Below are positions 1 through 7,970 of a stretch of DNA of 38,078 nucleotides, in pieces; position 1 is the first letter of the stretch; each line of letters opens with the position of its first letter. The translations under genes and the position numbers were made by a program. A model generated the notes under the pieces. That model worked only from the letters and a program-made list of their open reading frames with translations, had not been told where the DNA came from and ran no database searches. This stretch comes from CBCXVS01 sp965178525 (GTDB lineage Bacteria > Tectomicrobia > Entotheonellia > Entotheonellales > Entotheonellaceae). The DNA lies in contig CBCXVS010000030.1 of NCBI GenBank assembly GCA_965178525.1, positions 1 through 38,078 of the forward strand, read 5' to 3'.

Positions 1-1
1 G

Positions 2-1048
2 TTGACGATGAAAGCGTCTCATATCGCGGCATTAGCCCCGTCGGACCCTGCGGTCCCATACGCTCTCGGCGCCCTGTTATTGGCCGCCGAGCCCGGTCGA
101 GCGCCATCGTCCGCGCTCCGAACGCAGCGGTATACTGAAGCGACGTCGTTCTTTCGCCGAACGCTCGAACTCGATCCCGGGTATGCCAAACGCGTGTTGC
201 AGGCGTTTCGGACCTACCTGCCGTCAGGGGATGCCGTGTATGCGTTGACCCAATCTATTCCGGCGACAGCGCAAGGCCATCTCCATGCTGCCAAGGTGTT
301 GGAAGACACATCGTGGCCGCAGGCGCGGCTGCAATATCTCGCCGCACTGGCGCGGGATCGATCCGATACGCGCGTGCTGCGGGCCTATGCTATGGCCTTG
401 CAGCGGCATCGTGACTTGACCGCCGCCGCACAGGTGTGGGAACGGCTGAAGCAAGCGGCGCCAGGGGATGCGGAGATTTATTTGAACTTGGCGCAGACCT
501 ATCATGAGCTTGGCGACCATGCGGCATGGGTCGGGACGTTACGCGAGTTGGTGGCCCACTTCCCCCTGCAGAGCGCGTATCGCAACCGGCTGGCCGAGAC
601 GTATTGGCGCCTGGGTCAGGTCGATGCGGCCGGAGCGGAATGGCGCACCTTGACCACGATGCGGCCACAGGAGGCCGTGGGGTATGCCGGCTTGGCAAAG
701 CTGTTGGCGTCGCGGCAGGACGAGACGGGGGCGGTCGCGATGTTGCGGCGCGCGGTCGACCTGGCGCCAGGTACGATCGACTTCCATCACGACCTCGCCC
801 AGCTTTATGCGCGGCAGGGAGAAACTGCCAAAGCGCTGCGGGAATATCAACGGCTAGCCACGCTCCGCCCGGACGATCCGGAGGTGCTGTATCGCTTCGG
901 CGCCTATTTTCAACGCGCCGGTGAACCGCGACGCGCCTACGATTATTACTACCGGGCCGTACAATTGCAGCCGGACCAGATGCGCTTTCGGCAGGCGTTG
1001 GAAGCGGTGATGGTGGTCTCCTCCGGCATGACGCCTCCTGTTGATTGA
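2..1048 (+). CDS. TPR-repeat protein, 5' end outside window
   Basis: The frame is open from the first bases and runs 348 codons to TGA. The product is almost all tetratricopeptide repeats: helical pairs with the usual spacing of A, G, Y and P are clear from about residue 150 onward, for example the units starting AEIYLNLAQTYHELGDH and IDFHHDLAQLYARQGETAKA. No catalytic motif is seen. TPR proteins of this kind often sit in exopolysaccharide loci as scaffolds for the synthesis or export machinery, or form the tail of an O-antigen ligase. The stop overlaps the flippase gene start region, so the two are probably cotranscribed. The true start is likely upstream of the window. Family assignment is sure, function is not. 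Confidence 0.8.
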   Translation: MTMKASHIAALAPSDPAVPYALGALLLAAEPGRAPSSALRTQRYTEATSFFRRTLELDPGYAKRVLQAFRTYLPSGDAVYALTQSIPATAQGHLHAAKVLEDTSWPQARLQYLAALARDRSDTRVLRAYAMALQRHRDLTAAAQVWERLKQAAPGDAEIYLNLAQTYHELGDHAAWVGTLRELVAHFPLQSAYRNRLAETYWRLGQVDAAGAEWRTLTTMRPQEAVGYAGLAKLLASRQDETGAVAMLRRAVDLAPGTIDFHHDLAQLYARQGETAKALREYQRLATLRPDDPEVLYRFGAYFQRAGEPRRAYDYYYRAVQLQPDQMRFRQALEAVMVVSSGMTPPVD

Positions 1049-1052
1049 GCGC

Positions 1053-2636
1053 ATGCCATCTACAGCAAGTCAAATCGATGATCACCGTAGGTCGGCCAAA
1101 TGGGACATCTCCTCTGGGCCGAAAAATTATGCGGCGTTGGTCGGAACACAAGGCGCTAGCGCGATCCTCGCTCTTGCTAGTGTTTGCCTTGCTACCCGTC
1201 GTCTCGGTCCTGCTGGCTACGGGGGGATCGCTGCGATCCTTGCCGCTTCTATCTGTATAAATCAGCTTGTGGTGAGCTGGACGGCGATTTCGCTGTCGCG
1301 TTACGGCTGCGAAGAATTTGTCGAAACGGGTCGAATTACACGTGCGTTTTGGACGCGTGTGCTGATCCTGGTTCCGAATCTCCTTCTCGTTGCGGTCTCA
1401 TTACCCCTCTGGTTGCCACCTCTGACCAAGTGGCTACGACTTCCCAGCGATGTGTATGTCTTGATTTTGGCGCATCTTGTCGCCACCGTCTTTTGGCTGC
1501 ATGTCCAACACGTGCTCCTCGCCGCGAAGTTGCCGCGTGTCCAAGCGATCATGTTGGCCGCTGAGCGGGCTTTCATTTTCGTCGTACTTCTCGGATTCGC
1601 TCTGATCGTGGAACCCACCGCACGGGTTTTCATCTGGGCTTATATCCTAGGACCGTTGGGAGCTGGCATCGTTGGATTATGGCGATTGAGGCAGTTGATC
1701 ACGTTCGATAAGTGCCCGAACCAAACTAAATTCATATTTTTCCTCTGGAAAAACGATGTATATTTTGTCCAGGGACTTATTGCTGTCGATCGGCCGTTGT
1801 TGAAAAAAATGATTGCCTTTTCGATGCCGCTGCTTCCTTTTTCGATCCTAGGATATTTCTCTACAAGCTCTCTGGACGCCATGTTTATCTCCTCTTTTTT
1901 GTCCACGGCGAGTCTAGGCGTGTATGTCATGGCGGCTCAATTGTCCGGAATGTTGATGCAGCTTCCGGCGCAGATGGGTTCATTGCTCTTACCGCTATTT
2001 GTGACGCTTCAGATGCATCAGGGAGATGACAAGATTGCGCTGTACTGCCAAGGGGTTTTGCCGCTGCTCACACTGGCCTGGTCCATAAGTTGCGCGATCT
2101 TCGCGGCTTTAGGTACTTATCTGCTGCCTGTCATCCTTGGCTCCGATTTCCAGGAGAGTGGCCTACTTTTGTGGCCCCTCTTGGCTGCCGCCTCATTGGC
2201 TGGGCCGGTGATGATGGGGTATGGGCCAATTGCCAATGCGAGGGCCATTCCCTATGTCGTGTCCGTAGCGGCAGCGATATCGGCCGGCATGAATATCATG
2301 TTGAATATCTTGCTAATTCCCCACTATGGATTGATGGGGTGCGCCTGGGCGACCGTCGCGTCGTATGGGGCGAGTCTGATGACGGTTCTCTACCTCGTTC
2401 GCCGTCACGTGGCCTGGAGACAGGGGTGGATTGTCCAGGCTGTGACGCCCGCTGTCGTGGGCGAAGCATATCATACGTGGTACAGGGATGAGTTCGGGGC
2501 ATTGGGGCTCGCTGTCTGCGTGACGGTGATGGTGGTTTGGTTACATCCGGCCCAGGTGATGGCGGGCCTTCGTCTGCTTGTTGGCTGTTTACCCATTTCG
2601 TGCCGGATGGGGCGCCGTGTCCGTTCTGTTGGGTAG
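1053..2636 (+). CDS. Wzx-like polysaccharide flippase (MATE/MOP superfamily) with in-frame palindromic insert
   Basis: 527 residues from the ATG at 1053; an upstream in-frame TTG at 1041 overlaps the preceding stop. The sequence shows about 12-14 hydrophobic helices in the pattern of polysaccharide exporters: an N-terminal block (YAALVGTQGASAILALASV), a mid-protein restart (LLKKMIAFSMPLLPFSILGYF) and a C-terminal LNILLIPHYGLMGCAWATVASYG, the usual 'G.GAA.AT..s' signature of this family. It should move undecaprenyl-linked repeat units across the inner membrane. Residues about 219-243, between the two halves, are encoded by a copy of the window's palindromic element (1708-1780) and read KFIFFLWKNDV; this piece is not part of the family pattern. 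The frame is kept, so the protein may still work with an enlarged cytoplasmic loop. Confidence 0.85.
   Translation: MPSTASQIDDHRRSAKWDISSGPKNYAALVGTQGASAILALASVCLATRRLGPAGYGGIAAILAASICINQLVVSWTAISLSRYGCEEFVETGRITRAFWTRVLILVPNLLLVAVSLPLWLPPLTKWLRLPSDVYVLILAHLVATVFWLHVQHVLLAAKLPRVQAIMLAAERAFIFVVLLGFALIVEPTARVFIWAYILGPLGAGIVGLWRLRQLITFDKCPNQTKFIFFLWKNDVYFVQGLIAVDRPLLKKMIAFSMPLLPFSILGYFSTSSLDAMFISSFLSTASLGVYVMAAQLSGMLMQLPAQMGSLLLPLFVTLQMHQGDDKIALYCQGVLPLLTLAWSISCAIFAALGTYLLPVILGSDFQESGLLLWPLLAAASLAGPVMMGYGPIANARAIPYVVSVAAAISAGMNIMLNILLIPHYGLMGCAWATVASYGASLMTVLYLVRRHVAWRQGWIVQAVTPAVVGEAYHTWYRDEFGALGLAVCVTVMVVWLHPAQVMAGLRLLVGCLPISCRMGRRVRSVG
1708..1780 (+). repeat. Palindromic element copy A, inside the flippase gene
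   Basis: An imperfect palindrome of 73 bp with ends ATAAGTGCCC and GGGACTTAT and a central hairpin TTTTTCC-TCT-GGAAAAA. A 35-base stretch starting ACTAAATTCATATTTTTCC is identical to copy B at 28141. It lies within an open reading frame and does not break it. If flanking TA or AT bases are target duplications they cannot be told apart from the palindrome ends. No transposase is encoded. Confidence 0.85.
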
Positions 2637-2779
2637 AATCGAGTGGAACAACCGACTCGTCGAGGTCCAATGCGCCGGGAGCAAACCCCTGTGCGCTTCA
2701 TGCGTTTGGCACTCCGTCATGGGCCATTTCCGAGAGGGCAAGGTTTTGTCCAGGACCTTCACCTCTAAAAAGACGTGAG

Positions 2780-3553
2780 ATGTCACAATTTTCCAATTTT
2801 ACCAAGACCTTGGTGTATGGGGCGGCTGAGATGGCGACCGCAGGACGCGGTATAAAGCGTGTCATTGGTGGTGAGTGTATTCGTTTCCCCGTGCGGTGGG
2901 CGCACTATTATGACGCGGATTACGAACCCTCAACCTTTAAATTTTTGCGCCAGCATTGCCGGATCGGCAATACCGTACTGGATATTGGTGCGCATATCGG
3001 GTTGTTCAGTGTTCTGATGGCGCGTTCGGTTGGGCCGACGGGTCAGGTATTCAGCTTTGAGCCCACGCCATTAACGAAAGAAGTCTTGCAAAAGACGGTT
3101 GAGATGAACGGATGCGGACCGGTCGTCGAAGTGCGCGCTGAAGCAGTTGCGAAAGTATCTGGCCAAGCGATGTTTTTTGATACGGGCCATCTCGGATCGA
3201 ATGCCAATAGCTTGGTACAAGGTGAGGAACACGTGGGGATGCGACCGACAGAGACAATCGCCATCGACGATTTCGTCGCCAGCCGTGATCTTCAGGTGAA
3301 TTGTCTGAAGATCGATGTTGAGGGTGCTGAGTTGGATGTATTACTCGGAGCTCAGCAAACGTTTGACGTGCATCGGCCTGCGCTGTCGTTAGCCTTGCAT
3401 CCCAAAGCCATTCAGCAGGCCCGTGCAACGCTGGACGATATCTGGGAAGTGCTACAGGACTCTCGATTATCCGTCATATATCTGGATGAATGGGTTAAAA
3501 AAATTGGTTTGTACGTCAGACCGATTTATTCGATGTTTGGTGTTTGCCGGTGA
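2780..3553 (+). CDS. FkbM-family SAM-dependent methyltransferase
   Basis: 257 residues from the ATG at 2780. The open frame extends up to 2537, but those extra residues have no protein-like pattern and would overlap the flippase. The glycine-rich SAM-binding motif I reads TVLDIGAHIGLFSVLMA (Asp about residue 68), followed by VFSFEPTPLTKEVLQKTVEMNG and the FkbM hallmark LKIDVEGAELDVLLGA. FkbM enzymes O-methylate sugars or peptidyl hydroxyls; here a sugar hydroxyl of the polysaccharide is the likely target. It sits directly before a glycosyltransferase, with the stop TGA only a few bases before that gene. Family is firm, substrate unknown. Confidence 0.88.
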   Translation: MSQFSNFTKTLVYGAAEMATAGRGIKRVIGGECIRFPVRWAHYYDADYEPSTFKFLRQHCRIGNTVLDIGAHIGLFSVLMARSVGPTGQVFSFEPTPLTKEVLQKTVEMNGCGPVVEVRAEAVAKVSGQAMFFDTGHLGSNANSLVQGEEHVGMRPTETIAIDDFVASRDLQVNCLKIDVEGAELDVLLGAQQTFDVHRPALSLALHPKAIQQARATLDDIWEVLQDSRLSVIYLDEWVKKIGLYVRPIYSMFGVCR

Positions 3554-3709
3554 GTTGACGATGTCGACCTTTTTGTGCTCACTGGGCGTGAGCCACCCCT
3601 CTTACTGGATATTGCCGAGCACGATGCGAGTTTGTCATTTTTGTACCTCAACGGTGGAGGCGCGTTATTTTAGGAATATCAGCCTGGGCTTATCGCGCGT
3701 GGTATCGAC
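3554..3709 (+). pseudogene. Detached N-terminal part of the next glycosyltransferase, cut by in-frame TAG
   Basis: The frame of the downstream glycosyltransferase stays open upstream, reading LFVLTGREPPLLLDIAEHD, then SLSFLYLNGGGALF, then TAG at 3671-3673, then EYQPGLIARGIDVQCVNLW. This is clearly the N-terminal Rossmann half of a family 4 glycosyltransferase. No ATG lies in this frame. The ATG at 3561, 6-7 bases after a GGTGAG ribosome site, is in another frame, and one missing base just after it (near 3565) would give the start M-S-D-L-F-V-L-T-G. So the gene probably has both a one-base deletion and an amber codon. The start repair is inference; the TAG is seen directly. Confidence 0.6.
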
Positions 3710-4732
3710 GTGCAGTGTGTTAACTTGTGGGCGGCTCCTCAGCCCTCATGGCTCCTTGAGGCTCCGGGGGTGGTCTATGTCAGTTTAGATGCTAACACCA
3801 AACGCAGTTACCCTCGTGCGATGGTTCAACTTGCTCGGTGGCTGAGGCGACAACGTGTCGATATCTTGCAAACCCATCTGTTCGACGCAGGGTTGATTGG
3901 GGTGTTGGCAGCACGCTTAGCGCAGACCCCAAAGGTGATTGTGACACGGCACCATACGGATCAGGTTGAGATGACCGGGACGTGGATTCACCGTGCATTA
4001 GATCGCTGGATGGCCAAACAGGGGGATCGTGTTGTGGCGGTGTCACATGCGGTGCGGGATTACATGGTGACACACGACCACTGCCATGGGGATGATATCG
4101 AGGTCATTCATTTAGGCTTTGACTTTGCTGCCCTCTCGCCAACTGAAGAAGATCGGCAGCGCTTGCGAGCAGAGTTTGGGTTTTCTTCTGAATTTGTCAT
4201 CGGCTGCGTCGCAAGCTTCATTCCGAGTAAGGGCCACCGGTATCTCCTGCAGGCATTGCGTGAACTGATATCGGTGATGCCAGCCATTCGTTTATTGCTG
4301 GTGGGAGATGGCGACCGAAGCGAAGTTGAAACTTTGATTACCCATCTCAGCTTGCAAGATTATGTGGTCTTTGCTGGTTATCGGCGCGATACTCCCGCTT
4401 GTATGAGAGCCGTCGATGTGATGGTTCACCCATCCCTATCGGAAGCGTTTTGTCAGGTGCTTATCGGGGCCATGGGAGTTGGCACGGCGCTGGTTACGAC
4501 AGATGTTGGCGGAGCCGCTGAGGTTGTCGAGCCGGGTGAGACGAGTATGTTGATTCCGGTGGCCAATACCTCTGCAATTGTTCGGGCGGTCTCCGAATTG
4601 TATCAGAATGCGGCATTGCGACAACACATGGCGGCGGCAGGGCAAAACCGTGTGCGCCAGCGGTTTACAGTCGACAAGATGGTTGTTCAGCAAATTGAGT
4701 GCTATAAGCGACTGTTGGCACATCGTGAGTAA
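3710..4732 (+). CDS. Glycosyltransferase family 4 (main part)
   Basis: 340 codons from the first usable start (GTG 3710) to TAA. It shows the GT-B pattern: an acceptor-domain stretch RVDILQTHLFDAGLIGVLAARLAQTPKVIVTRHHTD, a linker, VIGCVASFIPSKGHRYLLQAL, LLLVGDGDRSEVETL, FAGYRRDTPACMRAVDVMVHPSLSEAFCQVLIGAMGVGTALVTTDVGG. The nucleotide-sugar-binding E is in the SEAFCQVLIGAMG segment. It transfers a sugar from a nucleotide donor to the lipid-linked glycan at the cytoplasmic face. It lacks about 50 N-terminal residues, which lie upstream across an in-frame TAG at 3671. It stands between the FkbM gene and a second methyltransferase, probably one operon. Confidence 0.85.
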   Translation: MQCVNLWAAPQPSWLLEAPGVVYVSLDANTKRSYPRAMVQLARWLRRQRVDILQTHLFDAGLIGVLAARLAQTPKVIVTRHHTDQVEMTGTWIHRALDRWMAKQGDRVVAVSHAVRDYMVTHDHCHGDDIEVIHLGFDFAALSPTEEDRQRLRAEFGFSSEFVIGCVASFIPSKGHRYLLQALRELISVMPAIRLLLVGDGDRSEVETLITHLSLQDYVVFAGYRRDTPACMRAVDVMVHPSLSEAFCQVLIGAMGVGTALVTTDVGGAAEVVEPGETSMLIPVANTSAIVRAVSELYQNAALRQHMAAAGQNRVRQRFTVDKMVVQQIECYKRLLAHRE

Positions 4733-4750
4733 GATGAAGTGAGTCATTAA

Positions 4751-5539
4751 GTGTCGGTTGTCAGGTTTGATAGAACCAAAGCCAATCATAATCGTCGGCA
4801 AGACCCGTGGTGGGGCGTCCATGTCGCCCGCTATCATTTTGCACTTCCTTATATCGAAGGCGGACGTGTTCTTGATATTGCCTGCGGTACGGGATATGGT
4901 TTGCCACTTTTGCGTTCTCATGCGAGGATGGTAGCGGGGGTTGATTTTGATCTTGATGCAGTCCGGAAAGCCCGAGTTGCAATCGGTGATGGACCCGATG
5001 CGGTTTTTGTTAGTGACGGCTGTGGTCTGCCTTTTGAAGATGAGAGTTTTGATATCATCACTTCCTTCGAGACTTTAGAGCATCTTGACGATCGAATGCA
5101 GTTTTTATCGGAGCTCCAGCGTGTTTTGACGCCAACCGGCCTCTGTATGTTATCAACGCCGAATGCGAACTACACCCTTCCGGTTAATGGCAAACCCCAT
5201 AATCCGCATCATGTATACGAGTATACACCGGAAGAGCTGTTAGCAGAGCTGCAAAAACAGTTCAGTTGTATTGAATTATTTGGCCAAACTCTCGATCCTC
5301 GGTTTATGATCTCACCGTTTTGGGAAGACCAGCAAAAACAGTCTCGAACGCTGATAGCACAGTGCCGATGGTTGTTGTGGCGGGTGCTCAATAAGCTTCC
5401 CATGTGTAGTCGAGATTGGATGAGTCAGTTATTGTGGGGGCACGATTTCATACCCGGAGAAATGGATTATCAATTCCAGCCCGATACGTATGAGATGGCT
5501 CCGGTGTTGGTTGCGTTGTGCCGTCGTCGGTCAGAATAA
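4751..5539 (+). CDS. Class I SAM-dependent methyltransferase (Methyltransf_11 type)
   Basis: 262 residues from GTG at 4751, 18 bases after the glycosyltransferase stop, with an AAGTGAG stretch as weak ribosome site. Motif I is GGRVLDIACGTGYGLPLL (Asp about residue 42), then VAGVDFDLDAVRKAR, the post-motif DGCGLPFEDESFDIITSFETLEHLDD and VLTPTGLCMLSTPN. This arrangement is typical of small-molecule or sugar methyltransferases of polysaccharide loci. The C-terminal 100 residues are less conserved and rich in aromatic residues. Substrate cannot be read from sequence; location argues for a sugar or lipid-linked glycan. Confidence 0.87.
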   Translation: MSVVRFDRTKANHNRRQDPWWGVHVARYHFALPYIEGGRVLDIACGTGYGLPLLRSHARMVAGVDFDLDAVRKARVAIGDGPDAVFVSDGCGLPFEDESFDIITSFETLEHLDDRMQFLSELQRVLTPTGLCMLSTPNANYTLPVNGKPHNPHHVYEYTPEELLAELQKQFSCIELFGQTLDPRFMISPFWEDQQKQSRTLIAQCRWLLWRVLNKLPMCSRDWMSQLLWGHDFIPGEMDYQFQPDTYEMAPVLVALCRRRSE

Positions 5540-5543
5540 CGCC

Positions 5544-5618
5544 TAAGTACCTGTTCAGAATGACCTTGATACATGTCTCCGGAGAAAAAATATGAATATA
5601 ATTTTGTTGCCGTACTGA
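5544..5618 (-). repeat. Palindromic element copy D, diverged, at the 5' end of a GT2 gene
   Basis: 75 bp starting TAAGTACCTG and ending CGTACTGA. It shares with copy B the blocks TAAGT.CC..., CAGAATNACCTT and AAATATGAATNTAATTTTGTT, but carries CCGGAGAAAAAATATGAA in place of the CCAGAGGAAAAATATGAA core and lacks the ACATCG block. Its last base is the A of the likely ATG of the glycosyltransferase at 5618. More diverged than the others, so the call rests on several short matches in the same order. Strand is given relative to copy A. Confidence 0.55.
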
Positions 5619-6520
5619 TGAACAAGCCGTTGATTAGCGTTGTCATTCCCAACTACAATTATGGGCGCTATTTGGGGACTGCCATCGATAGTGTGTTGAA
5701 TCAATCATATTGCCCGTTTGAAATCCTCGTTGTCGATGATGGATCGACTGACCATTCCGATGTCGTTCTCGCGGCGTATGGCGATCGCATACGGTGGTTC
5801 AAGCAGCAGAATCAAGGTGTATCCGTTGCGCGGAACCTAGGAATTCAAGAAAGTCGTGGCGAGTTTGTCGCTTTTTTAGACGCTGATGATATCTGGCATC
5901 CGCTGAAGCTTGAGCGCCAGATGGCGTTGATGGGCAACTCGACTGTGGGCATGGTGTATTGTGGGCGTCAAATCATTGATGAATCCGGCCGGGAACTTGA
6001 AGTGGAGACGTCTGGGCTAAGAGGGCGTATTTTACCAGAGATTGCGCTCTTACAAGCACCAGGTGTGCCGGCGTCCGGAAGTTCGCCTTTAATCCGTAAG
6101 ACATGCTTGGATCGCATTGGCCTCTACGATATTGGGCTCTCGACATCGTCGGATTGGGATATGCATCGCCGCATTGCTTGTCACTATGAAATTGACATCA
6201 TACGTGAACCCCTGTTCTCTTACCGGATACACGGCTCATCCATGCATCATAACGTCGCACTTTTTGAACGCGACATGCTACGCGCATTTGAAAAAATGTT
6301 TAAAGATCCTGATGCAATTGAGGTACATCCTTTGAAACGCCAGTGTTACAGCAAGCTTTACTTGATGCTTTCAGGTTCTCATCTACATGTTTCAAAGTGG
6401 GATAAATGTTTTCAGTACGCTTGTAAAAGCCTGTCGCTGTGGCCATTCAATATCACCTATTTATCGCAATTGCCATTGCGTCGCATACAACGTCTTTTCA
6501 CCCACTGGACCGGTACTTAG
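5618..6520 (+). CDS. Glycosyltransferase family 2
   Basis: 300 residues from ATG 5618, chosen because MNKPLISVVIPNYNYGRYL is the normal beginning of a GT-A GT2 enzyme. An in-frame ATG at 5573 lies inside palindromic copy D and would add 15 unusual residues. Motifs: LVVDDGSTDHS (nucleotide binding), NQGVSVARNLGIQESRGEFVAFLDADDIW (DXD-like DAD metal site), and DWDMHRRIACHYEID for the acceptor side. It adds a sugar to the growing repeat unit in the cytoplasm. It follows the methyltransferase by 78 bases, all of which are taken up by or close to copy D, so this copy may affect its expression. Confidence 0.87.
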   Translation: MNKPLISVVIPNYNYGRYLGTAIDSVLNQSYCPFEILVVDDGSTDHSDVVLAAYGDRIRWFKQQNQGVSVARNLGIQESRGEFVAFLDADDIWHPLKLERQMALMGNSTVGMVYCGRQIIDESGRELEVETSGLRGRILPEIALLQAPGVPASGSSPLIRKTCLDRIGLYDIGLSTSSDWDMHRRIACHYEIDIIREPLFSYRIHGSSMHHNVALFERDMLRAFEKMFKDPDAIEVHPLKRQCYSKLYLMLSGSHLHVSKWDKCFQYACKSLSLWPFNITYLSQLPLRRIQRLFTHWTGT

Positions 6521-6525
6521 TACCG
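6511..6525. repeat. Small inverted repeat at the GT2 stop codon
   Basis: CGGTAC-TTA-GTACCG, six-base arms around a three-base loop, covering the TAG stop of the GT2 gene. No T-run follows, so it is not a classic terminator. The next 115 bases up to 6642 hold no gene that I can support. Confidence 0.4.
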
Positions 6526-6641
6526 CTCCACGTTCAGAAGGGCGCAATTTGCAAAACGCCTATTAAACAGTCTCCGATATGGTTCCTTTATTTGCGGTGC
6601 GCAGCACTTAGGGAGACCGGGCACGCGTCCCGCTTGTTACG

Positions 6642-7964
6642 ATGAACGACTTCGAGCTTTTTTCCGCCTGCGCCTTTTTTCTCGTGCTCTTGGTGCTCGG
6701 GAAATTAGGGCTCGCTGCGACCCAGCATCACCTCCGCACCCTGCCACTGCAAGAGCGGCTCTTTTTCTGTGCCTTTACCCTACGCTTTGCCATGTCGATC
6801 GTGATTTGTCAGAGCGGCCTCGTAGCGCTCCTGGGAGACGAAGATAGCGGCGGCTGGTTCGGCGGCGTCAAGCTCTACCAGCAGTGGCAACAGCAGGGCG
6901 TCGGGTTCTTCGATTTGCCTGCAGTCTTGACCGGCGCTTTTGAAGGCCAGCATCGCGGCTATCGCTATCTCCTCAGTACGCTGTTTCATCTCACGGGCGT
7001 CCCAACCCGCCTGATGGCTGCCACCCTCAATGGTTGCTTTGGCGCGCTCACCGCCGTCTTCACCTACCGCGTGGCCAACCGTCTCTTTTCCAGCTGGGTA
7101 GCCGAACGCGCCGGTTGGTGCAGCTGCTTGTTCCCTTCACTCATCATTTGGTCGGCTCAGACGGTGAAGGAACCGGTCGTCATGTTGCTCGAAACCGTTG
7201 CTCTCTATGGGTGTGTGCACATGAAATGCGCCGGCCTGTCGTTTCGGCATGCGCTGACATGCGTTCTGGCCATTCTGCTCCTGATTCCCTTCCGATTTTA
7301 TGCCGCCTATCTGGTTGGTGCAGCCGTGATCCTCGCCCTCGTCTTGCCACGCATGCGGGAAGGCAAGACGACCCTCACGTCGGCGCTCGTCGTGGCTGCA
7401 GTGCTGCTTCCGATTCTGATCAGTTCCGGATTGCTGGCTCGGCATGAAGCCGAGTTCGAGAAGTTCGATGTGCAGCGTATTCAGCACTTCGGGCAGGCCG
7501 TGGCCACGGGACCGGGTGGCGGCTCAGGCGTCACCACGCACTATGATATGCAGACGCCGCATGGATTCGGGATGGCCGCCGTCGTCGGTGCGGCGCATGT
7601 GTTGCTGGCGCCATTTCCCTGGCAATTGGGACATGGCAGCCTGCGTATGCTGCTGACGCTGCCGGAGTTGCTGGTGTGGTGGTGGCTCTTTTTTGCCGGC
7701 GTCCTGCCGGGCGGTTGGTACGCCATGCGCCACCGCTTTAGCGACGTGCAGCTACTCTTGCTGTTTGTGTGCGGACTCGGCCTACTCTATAGCCTGTTAT
7801 TTGGTAACGTGGGCTTGGCCTATCGCCAGCGGACGCAGCTCCTGCCCTGGCTGCTCATTTTTGCCATGGTGGGGTTGGAGCAGCGCCGGGCGGCGCTGCT
7901 TGCCTCACCACGGGTGCGCACCGGGCAGGACGACCGGCTGCAAGCGCGTTACCAAAGGTATTGA
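6642..7964 (+). CDS. Multi-pass membrane protein, GT-C or polymerase-like
   Basis: 440 residues starting MNDFELFSACAFFLVLLVLGKLG, with about 9-11 hydrophobic segments and a large extracytoplasmic loop around residues 265-310 (GGGSGVTTHYDMQTPHGFG). Short conserved-looking stretches include RGYRYLLSTLFHLTGVPTRLMAATLN, SLIIWSAQTVKEPVVMLLETVALYG and AYRQRTQLLPWLLIFAMVG. The order 'H..YRY......G....R..N...G', then 'P..I.WS....KEP', resembles membrane glycosyltransferases of the ArnT/PMT-like clan and Wzy-like proteins in EPS loci, but I see no decisive motif. Given the locus, repeat-unit polymerisation or transfer is plausible. It ends 6 bases before the next glycosyltransferase. Confidence 0.7.
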   Translation: MNDFELFSACAFFLVLLVLGKLGLAATQHHLRTLPLQERLFFCAFTLRFAMSIVICQSGLVALLGDEDSGGWFGGVKLYQQWQQQGVGFFDLPAVLTGAFEGQHRGYRYLLSTLFHLTGVPTRLMAATLNGCFGALTAVFTYRVANRLFSSWVAERAGWCSCLFPSLIIWSAQTVKEPVVMLLETVALYGCVHMKCAGLSFRHALTCVLAILLLIPFRFYAAYLVGAAVILALVLPRMREGKTTLTSALVVAAVLLPILISSGLLARHEAEFEKFDVQRIQHFGQAVATGPGGGSGVTTHYDMQTPHGFGMAAVVGAAHVLLAPFPWQLGHGSLRMLLTLPELLVWWWLFFAGVLPGGWYAMRHRFSDVQLLLLFVCGLGLLYSLLFGNVGLAYRQRTQLLPWLLIFAMVGLEQRRAALLASPRVRTGQDDRLQARYQRY

Positions 7965-7970
7965 CGCGGT

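Noticed and set aside
2537..2779. N-terminal extension of the FkbM protein
   Set aside because: The extra 81 residues overlap the flippase end and contain Pro/Ser/Cys-rich noise; the family start fits ATG 2780.
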